64,000 bases of DNA, from contig NZ_CP034444.1 of the NCBI RefSeq assembly GCF_003952385.1, forward strand, positions 1,612,001-1,676,000, written 5' to 3'. Origin of the DNA: Mesorhizobium sp. M1D.F.Ca.ET.043.01.1.1. Lineage in GTDB: Bacteria > Pseudomonadota > Alphaproteobacteria > Rhizobiales > Rhizobiaceae. The notes beneath the pieces were generated by a model, which had not been told where the DNA came from, ran no database searches, and worked only from the letters and a program-made list of their open reading frames with translations. This document shows, piece by piece, positions 36,967 to 45,683 of this stretch. Both the position numbers and the translations under genes were made by a program. The number at the start of each line of letters is the position of its first letter. Within the stretch, counting starts at the first letter, position 1.

Positions 36967-37251
36967 TCAAGCGAGACGGCTTTGATGCCCCCCGCCTGCC
37001 GCGGCCGTCGCCAGGACCCGAGCCCGACGATAGGCATCTGGGATCGACAGTGCCCACACGAACAACCCGAACGCATGTCGCCCGATGAACGATTGATCCG
37101 GGGTTGTCGTCATATAGCTGATCACTGAAAAGAAAAGCACGAAGAAAGCGAACGCCAGCCCGCGCCTTGGATCGCGTACGGCAAAATGACCGCCCCCGGG
37201 GCAGAGGATCGCCATGGCGAGGACCAGGTAAGGATTTATTGGTTTAGCCAT
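36967..37251 (-). CDS. small membrane protein of unknown function
   Basis: The 94-aa protein has two hydrophobic spans, about residues 6-22 (PYLVLAMAILCPGGGHFAV) and 32-47 (LAFAFFVLFFSVISYM), and a third weaker one near 58-70. I do not recognise the family. The ATG at 37251 follows GAGG and comes eight bases after the stop of the anchored protein upstream, so it is the last gene of the APC permease operon. Confidence 0.6.
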   Translation of the reverse strand: MAKPINPYLVLAMAILCPGGGHFAVRDPRRGLAFAFFVLFFSVISYMTTTPDQSFIGRHAFGLFVWALSIPDAYRRARVLATAAAGGGHQSRLA

Positions 37252-37259
37252 CGGCGACC

Positions 37260-37958
37260 TCAGGCGGCTTCTTGGGTAGCGGTGATGGCGCCGCCCGCGG
37301 CCAGCGCCTCGCTCAGGGACTGCGCCTCCGCGACTGCCTTGCTGACGAGATCGGCGGAAATCGTGGTGACCGCAAAGCGGATCTGCCGCAGCAATAGGTG
37401 TGCGCCGCGCTCACCCTGGGCGGCCTGGCGGATGACCCGGGTACCGCGCGGCGAAATGACGGCTTCCTTAACGGCGGAATCGGCAAAGAGGTTACGGAAG
37501 ATCGCTACCGCGCGCTCAACCTGGCAGGCAGTGGCGCGACCATCGCCGCGCATCAACACTGATGCGTCCATCTCTGGTGGCGCCATCCATTCAGGCAAGT
37601 CATGGACAAGCGAATAGTATTCAGCACCGGTCGGGCGGGCGAGCACGCCAATCGCTGGCCGGTTGCGTTCGTTGACTTCGCTGAGTGTCACCCGGAGCCA
37701 GAGCTGCGGCAGTCGACGTGTGACCATTGTGTCGGCAAGGAGTTCGATCCGCACCTGCCTGCCGTCCTCAAGGCGGCTGACAAGAATGGGAAAGTGATCG
37801 GGGGCGAAGCTGATCCGCGCATCGGGGAAAGACCTCGCCGCCTCGTCAAGAAGCCCCCTGCGTTTCGCGAGGGAGGCACGATGGTCGCTGATCGCGCGCT
37901 TGCCTATCCAGGCGCCAGCAGCAGCGATGAAAGCGGAAAGAGTGATGGTGATGATCAT
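37260..37958 (-). CDS. membrane-anchored protein of unknown function
   Basis: This 232-aa protein has one N-terminal hydrophobic segment (IITITLSAFIAAAGAWIG, residues 2-19) and a soluble remainder with no motif I recognise. Start ATG 37958 is chosen because the upstream frame overlaps the permease gene and lacks other start codons close by. It begins 58 bases after the APC permease stop on the same strand. The soluble part would face the cytoplasm or periplasm depending on orientation. A role with the permease is suggested only by position. Confidence 0.6.
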   Translation of the reverse strand: MIITITLSAFIAAAGAWIGKRAISDHRASLAKRRGLLDEAARSFPDARISFAPDHFPILVSRLEDGRQVRIELLADTMVTRRLPQLWLRVTLSEVNERNRPAIGVLARPTGAEYYSLVHDLPEWMAPPEMDASVLMRGDGRATACQVERAVAIFRNLFADSAVKEAVISPRGTRVIRQAAQGERGAHLLLRQIRFAVTTISADLVSKAVAEAQSLSEALAAGGAITATQEAA

Positions 37959-38016
37959 CGAGATCGCCTTGATGAGGACGTGGCGGCGGAAGAGCGCGCC
38001 GCCACGTCTGACAGGT

Positions 38017-39414
38017 TCAGTAACCGCGCGGCTTCGGCCAGGGCATGGTGAACTGGTCGCCCCGACGCACGAACCGATAGCGCCGGAAATGGAACCAGAG
38101 CGATGCCACAATGTAGAAGCACATCATCGCGCTGAGCTGCGTGCCGTAGCCAAGGAACACAGCGAAGTACGCGGCGGCGCACAGCGTCAGCAGGACGATC
38201 GTCGGCAGCGGGTGGAGCGGATGCACATAGCCGCGCTTGATCGTTTCGAGCGGCCATTTGCGCCGGAACATGACCATATTGAAGGTCATGAAGGTGTAGC
38301 CGAGCAAGCCCGAGAGGATCGAGAAGGTCACGACCTGGTCGAGCGGCGCGCCAAGCGCGAAAATGAGCGCGATGGGAACCAGGAACACGATCGATCGGTA
38401 TGGCGTGCGATAGACTGGGTGCACCGCGCCGAACCAACTCGGCAGGTAGCGGTCGCGGCCCATCGAGAACCAGGCGCGCGAGGCGTCGTTGATGCATCCG
38501 TTCGCCGAGGCGAGCGTCGAAAACATCGTGCCTACGAAGAGAAGGACCATCAAGCCGACGTTGCCCGTGACGCGCGCGGCGTCAAAGAGCGGCGTGCCGG
38601 CCTGGCCGAGATATTCCCAAGGCAGGAGGCCGGAACAGACATACCAGGTCATGGTCGCGGCGATTAGCAGCGTCATGATGCCGGCCATGGTCCCGTAGGG
38701 CAGCGAACGCGCTGGCGATCGCACTTCTTCGGCGGCCTGGCAGGTTCCTTCGATGCCGAGATAGTACCACAAGCCGAAGTGCAACGCCGCGACGATGCCG
38801 ATCCAGCCGTAGGGCAGCGGGGCCGAGGTGATCGCCGAAAAGTCCATCGCCACGGCTGAGGCGCCCAGTTGCACCGATACGAACAGCGCAATGATTGCCA
38901 GGAAGGCAATGGCGGTGATCACCAGATTGAAGGTCAGTGTGGCCAAGACACCGCGGAAGTTGAGCCATGCCAGGAACATGATGGAAAGGATGATGAACGG
39001 CTTCTGGTTGAGGCCGGTATGGCCCATCATCCCCGCGACCGTGTCGAGCAGGTAGCCGACGGTGATCGCGTTGGCGGCCTCGAGCATGGTGTAGGCCATG
39101 ACAAGGAACAGGCCGACATTGAAGGCCATCAACGGCCCGACGATGTGCTTGGCTTGAGCGTACTGGCCGCCAGCGGCGGCAATGGTAGACGTCACTTCGG
39201 AATCGATCATCGCCACGCATGTGTAGAGCAGGCCTGCCACCCAGCAGGCGGCAAGTCCTGCGATCATGCCGCCTTTGCCGACAGAGAAGTTCCAGCCCAT
39301 ATATTCGCCGACCAGCACGATGCCGACGCCGAGAGCCCAGATATGGGCGGGGCCGAGCACGCGCAGGAGCTGAAGGCGCTCGGTTGCGGGTGCGGTTGCA
39401 GTCACGTTTGCCAT
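38017..39414 (-). CDS. APC-superfamily permease (amino acid/ethanolamine type)
   Basis: The 465-aa permease has about 12 membrane spans. The APC signature lies in helix 1 (LGPAHIWALGVGIVLVGEYMGWNFSVGKGG), and TWYVCSGLLPWEYLG is reminiscent of ethanolamine permeases. Three small membrane proteins are encoded immediately upstream (39425-40315) on the same strand, an arrangement not usual for APC transporters. The nearby serine/one-carbon genes make an amine, amino acid or ethanolamine-like solute plausible. It is not closely similar to the APC permease at 59042. Confidence 0.82.
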   Translation of the reverse strand: MANVTATAPATERLQLLRVLGPAHIWALGVGIVLVGEYMGWNFSVGKGGMIAGLAACWVAGLLYTCVAMIDSEVTSTIAAAGGQYAQAKHIVGPLMAFNVGLFLVMAYTMLEAANAITVGYLLDTVAGMMGHTGLNQKPFIILSIMFLAWLNFRGVLATLTFNLVITAIAFLAIIALFVSVQLGASAVAMDFSAITSAPLPYGWIGIVAALHFGLWYYLGIEGTCQAAEEVRSPARSLPYGTMAGIMTLLIAATMTWYVCSGLLPWEYLGQAGTPLFDAARVTGNVGLMVLLFVGTMFSTLASANGCINDASRAWFSMGRDRYLPSWFGAVHPVYRTPYRSIVFLVPIALIFALGAPLDQVVTFSILSGLLGYTFMTFNMVMFRRKWPLETIKRGYVHPLHPLPTIVLLTLCAAAYFAVFLGYGTQLSAMMCFYIVASLWFHFRRYRFVRRGDQFTMPWPKPRGY

Positions 39415-39424
39415 TTCCGTCCCC

Positions 39425-39592
39425 TCAGATTTGGTGGCGCTCGGCCGTCACCTCGATCTCGCCTTCGCGGGATGAGGTCAGCAACTCGTTGTCGTAGGTG
39501 GTGTCGATGCGAATGAGGTTGATGAGCATCAGCGCACCGAACATGGCTGACAGGGCCCAGGCGACGTATTCGAGAATGTTCCAGATATCCAT
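39425..39592 (-). CDS. 55-aa single-span membrane protein
   Basis: A short frame begins at ATG 39592 and reads MDIWNILEYVAWALSAMFGA onward, with one membrane span (about residues 6-28) and a charged tail ending in TAERHQI. It stops ten bases before the APC permease ATG and starts ten bases after the previous gene, so spacing and codon use are those of a real operon member. GGGAG in the preceding bases can serve as ribosome-binding site. Function unknown; possibly a small subunit of the permease. Confidence 0.7.
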   Translation of the reverse strand: MDIWNILEYVAWALSAMFGALMLINLIRIDTTYDNELLTSSREGEIEVTAERHQI

Positions 39593-39602
39593 GATTGGCT
39601 CC

Positions 39603-39986
39603 CTATCGCCGCTTTGGATCGAAGCGTTCTTCGATCACTTCGCGATATTCCCTGTCGGAAAGCCGCACGACCAAAACAAAATAGCCAATGACCAGCACCG
39701 CCATGACGATCAGCGGGAGCCAGTTGAAGCTGTAATCGAAGCGCGCGGTGATGATGTCGTTCGCGGCAGCCGGGTCGGTAATTCCAATCGCCGCCCATTG
39801 CTTGGCCTCGGTCGGATTCTGACCGAGCGCTTCCCAGGTCGGGTTGGCGATCGGGTTGGGCGTTTTGGCTGCCCCGGCAAAGCCCAGGTAAAGCGGCAAA
39901 TAGAGAGCGCCCACGGTCAGCACGAGCAGGGTAATGACGTCGAAGACCTGACCGGCGAGGCCCTGTTTGGGAGGTTGATATGCCAT
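39603..39986 (-). CDS. 127-aa two-span membrane protein
   Basis: The product has membrane spans at about residues 15-38 and 86-108, separated by a polar loop rich in Asn/Pro/Trp (KTPNPIANPTWEALGQNP). The C-terminus is charged (SDREYREVIEERFDPKRR). ATG 39986 has AAGGAG upstream and follows the preceding gene's stop by 11 bases. Family not recognised. The loop would lie outside if both termini are cytoplasmic. Confidence 0.72.
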   Translation of the reverse strand: MAYQPPKQGLAGQVFDVITLLVLTVGALYLPLYLGFAGAAKTPNPIANPTWEALGQNPTEAKQWAAIGITDPAAANDIITARFDYSFNWLPLIVMAVLVIGYFVLVVRLSDREYREVIEERFDPKRR

Positions 39987-39997
39987 TTGCTAGCTCC

Positions 39998-40315
39998 TTA
40001 GCCCCGACGCCTGCGCATCTCGTCGAGATGCTTGATGTCAAGTCCGTAGATGAAGTGTTTGTCTTCGGCGTAGTGGCGCAGCATGGCGACTATGGCCGCC
40101 GTGTTGAAAACCAGCACCAACGCGCATGCGACCGACAGGATAACGCGCATGGCGGGGATTGAAATGAATGGCCAGACGCTGAACAGCGCGAACAAAAGTG
40201 TGCCCCATAGAACGACAACGAACGCCAACAGGCCTGCGCGGTCGCGAGCGTGCATTTTGTCGATGCGCTGATTGAGGCTGAATTCGCCAGCTCGACTATT
40301 GATTGTTGCTTCCAT
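39998..40315 (-). CDS. 105-aa two-span membrane protein, first gene of the APC operon
   Basis: The protein has a cytoplasmic-looking charged N-terminus (RIDKMHARDR), two spans at about 27-50 and 56-80, and a basic C-terminus (DEMRRRRG). ATG 40315 is chosen with GGAGGA upstream; an in-frame ATG exists seven codons earlier. It leads the operon of three small proteins, APC permease, anchored protein and small membrane protein. Function unknown. Confidence 0.72.
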   Translation of the reverse strand: MEATINSRAGEFSLNQRIDKMHARDRAGLLAFVVVLWGTLLFALFSVWPFISIPAMRVILSVACALVLVFNTAAIVAMLRHYAEDKHFIYGLDIKHLDEMRRRRG

Positions 40316-40638
40316 TGTTCTCCTCCGGACGGCCATTTTCGGCTTCGTTGCGCTTTTTCGTATGGGAAAATTAATTTCCCAACAGGAATATCCGGCAAAG
40401 TTAATTTCCTGTCAAGTGACGCGGTGCAGATAGTGGATGGCGTCGGTAAGGCAGAGATGTTCCTGAACAGATCTAACCCGGATATGGGGTTTGCATCCGC
40501 GCGCACGCGTTCGCGACACCTCAAACCAGATCGCGGGGCGAACGCATTTTTCGATCGCGGAACGCGACCGCCGGAAGCCTTGCCACTCGGGTTGCCTGGG
40601 TGGAAATTCAAGCCGTCGTCACGATCGACGATCGCTCG
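40316..40638. promoter_or_regulatory. promoter region of the APC-small membrane protein operon
   Basis: Minus-strand reading shows TTGACA (complement of 40410-40415, in the CTTGACAGG context) and an A/T-rich region downstream. The sequence GGGAAA-N5-TTTCCC at about 40365-40381 is palindromic, and its element GGAAATTAA recurs about 30 bases away, roughly three helix turns. These are candidate operator sites for an unknown regulator. The rest of the stretch toward the repeat at 40639 holds no gene. Confidence 0.4.
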
Positions 40639-40740
40639 CTAGAGCAATTCCAGGAAAAGTGTGTAGCGGCTTTCCGTCCGGAATTGCTTGGGAAGCAATT
40701 TCTTTACCACCAGTTCTATCAAGCTGAATCGTTCCACGAA
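40639..40740 (-). repeat. dispersed Rhizobiales-type repeat, copy 1
   Basis: On the minus strand it contains CAATTCCGGACGGAAAGCCG and a CACTTTTCCTGGAATTGCTC segment, the shared core of all four copies. The two ends are partly complementary (GCAATTCC/GGAATTGC) so it can fold. It directly follows the glyA stop codon and may act as a 3' mRNA end structure. Confidence 0.8.
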
Positions 40741-42045
40741 TCAGTCGTAGATCGGGAATTGGCTGACCAGGTCGTGCACTTCCTCGCGCACGGCCGCCTC
40801 GATTGCGGCGTTGCCGGCCTCGCCATTGGCAGCCAACCCATCGATCACGCTCATCGTCAGGCGTCCGACCTGACGGAATTCTTCCGCGAGCAAGCCGCGT
40901 GTGGTGCATGCCGGGCTGCCTAGGCGGATGCCCGACGTCACCATCGGGCCCTGCGGGTCGAATGGGATGCCATTCTTGTTGCAGGTGATGTGAGCGCGAC
41001 CGAGTGCGGCCTCAACAGACTTGCCAGTCAATCGTTTGCGCCGCAAGTCGACCAACATCAAATGCGTGTCGGTACCGCCCGAGACGATATCAACGCCCCC
41101 CTGAGCGAGGGTCTCGGAAAGGACCTTGGCATTGGCCACAACGTTTGCCGCATAGACCTTGAATTCGGGCGCCAGCGCCTCGCCGAAAGCGACTGCTTTT
41201 GCGGCGATTACGTGCATTAGCGGTCCCCCTTGGAGGCCGGGGAACACCGTCGAGTTGATCTTCTTGCCGATCTCGTCATCGTTGGATAGCACCATGCCGC
41301 CACGCGGGCCGCGTAGGGTCTTATGGGTGGTTGTGGTCACCACGTGGGCGTGCTCAAGAGGGTTGGGGTGGACGCCGCCAGCAACCAGGCCTGCAAAATG
41401 CGCCATGTCCACGAACAGCTTGGCGTCGACTTTGTCGGCGATCTCGCGAAAGGCACCGAAATCGATAATGCGCGGATAGGCGGAGCCGCCCGCAAGGATC
41501 ACCTTGGGCCGATGCTTGCGTGCCAGATCGCGCACCTCATCGAGGTCGATGCGATGAGTATCGGGGCGAACCCCGTAGGAAACGACATTGAACCACTTGC
41601 CGGATTGGTTGACCGGCGCGCCGTGGGTGAGATGTCCGCCGGCGGCGAGGTTGAGACCCAGAAAGGTATCACCAGGCTGCATCAGCGCCATGAAAACCGA
41701 TTGGTTGGCCTGGCTGCCAGAGTTCGGCTGGACGTTGGCGAACGAGCAGCCAAACAATGTCTTGGCGCGCTCGCGCGCCAGATCCTCGACCTCGTCCACG
41801 AATTGGCAGCCGCCATAGTACCGGCGGCCCGGATAGCCCTCTGCATATTTGTTGGTCAGCACCGAACCTTGTGCCTCGAGCACCGCCTTGGAGACGATAT
41901 TTTCGGAAGCGATCAGCTCGATCTCGTCGCGCTGGCGTGTGAGTTCGCGCTTCATGGAGTCGCTGACGGCATGGTCTGTAGTGGCCACGCCGGCGCGGAA
42001 GAAACGGCCTGAGGCACCGGTGCCAAGCTTGGTCGATATGTTCAT
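40741..42045 (-). CDS. glyA: serine hydroxymethyltransferase
   Basis: The 434-aa PLP enzyme interconverts serine and glycine with 5,10-methylene-tetrahydrofolate. The PLP-binding Lys242 lies in [14 protein letters not shown]. Other hallmarks are [27 protein letters not shown] and the substrate-binding R in [13 protein letters not shown] 42045 follows GGGAGGAG. It is transcribed 43 bases after the phosphoenolpyruvate carboxylase gene. In this locus it would pass C1 units from methylated amines into serine; it may be a second copy besides a housekeeping glyA. A dispersed repeat begins right after its stop. Confidence 0.93.
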   Translation of the reverse strand: MNISTKLGTGASGRFFRAGVATTDHAVSDSMKRELTRQRDEIELIASENIVSKAVLEAQGSVLTNKYAEGYPGRRYYGGCQFVDEVEDLARERAKTLFGCSFANVQPNSGSQANQSVFMALMQPGDTFLGLNLAAGGHLTHGAPVNQSGKWFNVVSYGVRPDTHRIDLDEVRDLARKHRPKVILAGGSAYPRIIDFGAFREIADKVDAKLFVDMAHFAGLVAGGVHPNPLEHAHVVTTTTHKTLRGPRGGMVLSNDDEIGKKINSTVFPGLQGGPLMHVIAAKAVAFGEALAPEFKVYAANVVANAKVLSETLAQGGVDIVSGGTDTHLMLVDLRRKRLTGKSVEAALGRAHITCNKNGIPFDPQGPMVTSGIRLGSPACTTRGLLAEEFRQVGRLTMSVIDGLAANGEAGNAAIEAAVREEVHDLVSQFPIYD

Positions 42046-42088
42046 AAGCTCCTCCCTTGCGACGCGACGCTTGCGTCAAGATTGCTAC

Positions 42089-44851
42089 TCACCCAGTCCA
42101 GCCAAGGCCGGTTGAAATGCAGTTGATCGAAAGCAAAAGCGCGTTGACCGCACGCTTTGGTTTTGCGGTGGAGCCGTCCTGTGCGCGGACCTCGCGCAAG
42201 AGCTGCACCTGCAATCGGTGTATGCCGTCCATCTGCGGCCTGATGCGATCGAAATGCTGCTTGAAGGCAGGGAAGCGCTGCGAGACCTTCAGACCGCCAT
42301 GGACCTCGGCGATCATCTTTCGGGTCAGCAGATATTCGGTGGCGATCTTGCGGTAGATCCGTTCACCCACCTCGCGATCTTGGACCAGACCGGCATAGAG
42401 CCGGCCGATTTCCATGTCGGTCTGGTAAATTCCCTTGTCGACCTCATCGACGATGAGACGGAAGAAGCGCGAGCGCTCGAACATCTGTCTGAGCAGCTCC
42501 AATCCGGCGCTGCCGCGAACGTTGAGGAAGGAATTGAGCGCGCTGCCGATGCCGTACCAATTGGTCAGCAGATGCCGGTTTTGGCTCCACGCGAAAACCC
42601 AGGGGATGGCGCGCAGGTCGGAAATGTCGCGGGCCCCGAAGCGGCGGGCCGGACGCGATCCGATCTTGAGCAGCGACAGTTCCTCCACAGGACTCGCCTG
42701 ATGGAAATAGTCGATAAAACCCGGCTCGTTGATAAGGCTCCAATAGGACGCCTGCGACATGCCGGTCAACGCCTCCAGAGCCTCGTTGAACTCGGGGATG
42801 TCCCTGAGCTCGGGTTCGTTGGCCGATTTGACGCTGTGGGCAAAAACGCTCGCGGCGAAGATTTCGAGCTGGTAACGCCCCGTGCCACGATTGGCGAATT
42901 TCGACGACACCACCTCGCCCTGCTCCGTCACGCGCATGGCTCCGCCGACCGTGCCGGCGGGCTGGGCGGCGATCGCGCGGCCCGTCGGCGCACCGCCCCG
43001 GCTGACCGAACCGCCACGGCCATGGAAAAAGCTGATCTTGATCTTCCGCTTCTGACCGAGGGCGTGGATACGTCTCTGCGTCTTGTTCAACTCCCAGTTC
43101 GAAGCGAGGAACCCGCCATCCTTGTTCGAGTCGGAATATCCCAGCATGACTTCCTGTCGGTTGGAGAAGTCGCTCAACGAACGGCGCACGATCGAGACGG
43201 CCAGCAGCCGGTCTAAAATGTCGGGGGCGGCACGCAGGTCGGCAATGGTCTCGAAAAGTGGCACGACACGCAGTCCGATTGTGCCGCTGCCGTCGAGCAC
43301 GGTGGCCATGCCGCAAAACTGGCCGAGCAGATAGACCGCAAGCAAGTCATCGCAAGAGCGTGTCATACTCAGGATGAAGGCGCCCACAGCACCGCCGTTC
43401 AGTCCAGACGCGGCCCCGCGAATGACGTCGAACAGGTCAAGAAGCTCGCGCGCCTCCGCGGAGAGAGCGCCCCGGTCGATCCCAAGCTTCTCGCCAGTAC
43501 TGAGGGCATTACGAATGCGCAGGCTCCATTGTGGCGTATCGGGCGCGGGCGCCTGATCCCCATCTGTAAGCCTGAAAAGCTCGGCCAGCACTCGATTGAC
43601 GACCGTCGAGTTCTGGCGAATGTCCAATGCGACCGTGCGGAAGCCGAAGGTTTCGACCTGCTGGCGCAAGGGGCGGACGAAGCGCCGCGCAACGAGATTG
43701 CCACCCAATTTGGCAAGCACCGTTTCGAGGTGGCGCAGGTCGGTCTTGAACAACTCCGGGCGGGCATACGGCTTGGCCGCGGTCTCGCCGAGCATGGCCC
43801 GCAAGCGATCCAGCATCGCGGCCGCGAACTGCCGCAGCGGCTCTCCCGGATTGCGCGCCGCAATCTCGCGAGCCGCGCCGCTCCGATGCAGCGCCTGGGC
43901 CAGCGCCTTGTTGAAGTCTTCCGGGATGTCGACGACATTGGCGCTGACGCTTAGCACCGTGACCAGTCGGCGAACCTGCTGGATGTACCAGCCGATAATC
44001 GCCTGGCGCGATTCCTTGAGCGCGCAAGCGGTAGTGCTCGCAGTCACATTCGGATTGCCGTCACGGTCGCCGCCGATCCACGACGCGTAGCGCATGAAGG
44101 ATGGCACTTTGAGATCGTATTTCGGGTAATGACAGGCGAGCGCTTCCTCGACGGCATCATAGATCTTCGGGGTCGCCTCGAAGATCACCTCGCGGAAAAA
44201 ATGCAGGCCCCAAGCAATCTCACTTTCGACCGAGGGGCGTTCAAGCCGCAACTCACCCGACATCCACAGCAGCTCGATCTCGCTCCTGAGATCGTCGATC
44301 AATTGTTGATGCTCGCGCGGCGCCCACCGCTGCTGTTCGAGGTCGGTGAGCTTGCGATAGATGCGTCGGTGGATTTCGAGAACTGTGACTCGTTTTGCCT
44401 CGGTCGGGTGGGCGGTCATGGTTGGACCGACACTCAGTGTGTCGAGGGCGGTCTGGATCTCCTCGGCCGGGTAACCGGCGGCTTTTATTTCGCCGATGAC
44501 GTTGGCGAAAGAGCCGATCACTTCGTCCGCGCCGCCCATCTGCTCAAGCTCGCGGCGTGAACGCATTGCCAGCAGTTCGTTCGCGATCGCGACAAGCTGA
44601 AACCATATCCCTGTCGCCTGCAGGGCCGGAATGCGCTGAGCGTCGGTGAGGGTGTCGAGGCTTGCACGCCCGGTCAGAACATCCCCCAGCCCGGGTTCCC
44701 GTGCGCTGACGACGGTCGTCAGGAGCCTGAAAAGCAGGCTCCTGACGTCCTCGTGACAGCTGAGTGGTCTGCTGTCGTTCAAAACGGCACCCATTCTTCC
44801 AAGCGTTGTCCCGAGCTCGCCGAATGAGGCGGATATCTCGGGATTCTCCAT
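42089..44851 (-). CDS. ppc: phosphoenolpyruvate carboxylase
   Basis: This 920-aa enzyme carboxylates PEP to oxaloacetate. The catalytic His148 lies in MTAHPTEAKR. Also present are YASWIGGDRDGNPNVT, LGYSDSNKDGGFL and FFHGRGGSVSRGGAPTGRA; the C-terminus ends in Gly as in the family. The start is set at ATG 44851, since upstream residues are not PEPC-like; the frame is open 45 codons further. It is transcribed with glyA, an arrangement that recalls serine-cycle gene sets, although malate thiokinase and malyl-CoA lyase genes are not in the window. An inverted repeat lies upstream at 45050-45074. Confidence 0.93.
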   Translation of the reverse strand: MENPEISASFGELGTTLGRMGAVLNDSRPLSCHEDVRSLLFRLLTTVVSAREPGLGDVLTGRASLDTLTDAQRIPALQATGIWFQLVAIANELLAMRSRRELEQMGGADEVIGSFANVIGEIKAAGYPAEEIQTALDTLSVGPTMTAHPTEAKRVTVLEIHRRIYRKLTDLEQQRWAPREHQQLIDDLRSEIELLWMSGELRLERPSVESEIAWGLHFFREVIFEATPKIYDAVEEALACHYPKYDLKVPSFMRYASWIGGDRDGNPNVTASTTACALKESRQAIIGWYIQQVRRLVTVLSVSANVVDIPEDFNKALAQALHRSGAAREIAARNPGEPLRQFAAAMLDRLRAMLGETAAKPYARPELFKTDLRHLETVLAKLGGNLVARRFVRPLRQQVETFGFRTVALDIRQNSTVVNRVLAELFRLTDGDQAPAPDTPQWSLRIRNALSTGEKLGIDRGALSAEARELLDLFDVIRGAASGLNGGAVGAFILSMTRSCDDLLAVYLLGQFCGMATVLDGSGTIGLRVVPLFETIADLRAAPDILDRLLAVSIVRRSLSDFSNRQEVMLGYSDSNKDGGFLASNWELNKTQRRIHALGQKRKIKISFFHGRGGSVSRGGAPTGRAIAAQPAGTVGGAMRVTEQGEVVSSKFANRGTGRYQLEIFAASVFAHSVKSANEPELRDIPEFNEALEALTGMSQASYWSLINEPGFIDYFHQASPVEELSLLKIGSRPARRFGARDISDLRAIPWVFAWSQNRHLLTNWYGIGSALNSFLNVRGSAGLELLRQMFERSRFFRLIVDEVDKGIYQTDMEIGRLYAGLVQDREVGERIYRKIATEYLLTRKMIAEVHGGLKVSQRFPAFKQHFDRIRPQMDGIHRLQVQLLREVRAQDGSTAKPKRAVNALLLSINCISTGLGWTG

Positions 44852-45049
44852 CTGGAAGCAGATAGACTTTCCGCCGTCTTGAAAACGCCCGGACGGGTAG
44901 ATTTGCCGTTCGTTTGGGTGGGTCGGGGCACCGACCGGATGATGATCCGCAGGGCCGACCTGGGCGTCGAACCAGGCATGAATCACGATCTTGCCAACAT
45001 TGGTCCAGCGCGTTTTGGCTCTGGACGTCAGTTAACTGTTATGCAAACA

Positions 45050-45074
45050 TGTTGCCTTAAAGGAAAAAGCAACA
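45050..45074. promoter_or_regulatory. inverted repeat TGTTGC-N13-GCAACA upstream of ppc
   Basis: Perfect six-base arms flank an A-rich spacer containing AAAGGAAAAA, in the divergent gap between ppc and the hypothetical gene at 45150. A related GTTGC/GCAAC palindrome occurs upstream of folD (60973-60992), so a common regulator is possible. Confidence 0.4.
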
Positions 45075-45149
45075 CGATTGAGCTGCGGTTCATATCCATA
45101 ACCGCGCTAGCTCAGCGTGTTTCATAGGGGACCTCGGGAGGACTTGGAC

Positions 45150-45494
45150 ATGGATATGCACAAGGTGTTTCCGGATCTCTTTGAAGGGCATGCCCCGATC
45201 ACCCTGCAGAACGCTTTTCACGAAGCGCTCGAGGCGCTCGAGGAATGGGGCGAGAAAGACGAAGAGCCGCTCGTTCCGATCCATGGCGTTGCCATACCGA
45301 TCAGCAGCGTTTTCGTCAGAATGAGCGACTGCACCGATCTGATGCCGCTCAGAACACAAGGTGTTCTGGAAGCGATCATCGGCAGGGATCTGGTTCGCGC
45401 CTCAGAACGGATGCTTTATGCTGACGCAGCAAGGCTTGCGATGCCCCTATTTGCTGCGCGGGCAGACCCTGGCGCCCTACCCGCTTATCCCTGA
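45150..45494 (+). CDS. hypothetical protein divergent from ppc
   Basis: The 114-aa soluble protein has an acidic N-terminal half (MDMHKVFPDLFEGHAPITLQ, then EALEALEEWGEKDEEP). The ATG at 45150 has GGGAGGA upstream, which supports translation. No family is recognised. The last 25 residues look less ordered (AARADPGALPAYP) and the true end could differ if a frameshift is present. Its position opposite ppc may mean shared control. Confidence 0.5.
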   Translation: MDMHKVFPDLFEGHAPITLQNAFHEALEALEEWGEKDEEPLVPIHGVAIPISSVFVRMSDCTDLMPLRTQGVLEAIIGRDLVRASERMLYADAARLAMPLFAARADPGALPAYP

Positions 45495-45683
45495 CACGAA
45501 CGGACGAACCGCAGCACCCGGACTTTCCGTGGAGAGGGGCCAGCTGTCACGGATTGCTTCAAAGCCGCCCGGACAACTGTGAATAGCGCGAGGACCGAGT
45601 AGCCACCAGGCCGTCACGGCTGTCCCGCATAACGGATTGCCAAGGGCAGCAATGCAGGCCATGGCAAAACCCTTACGGCGAGT

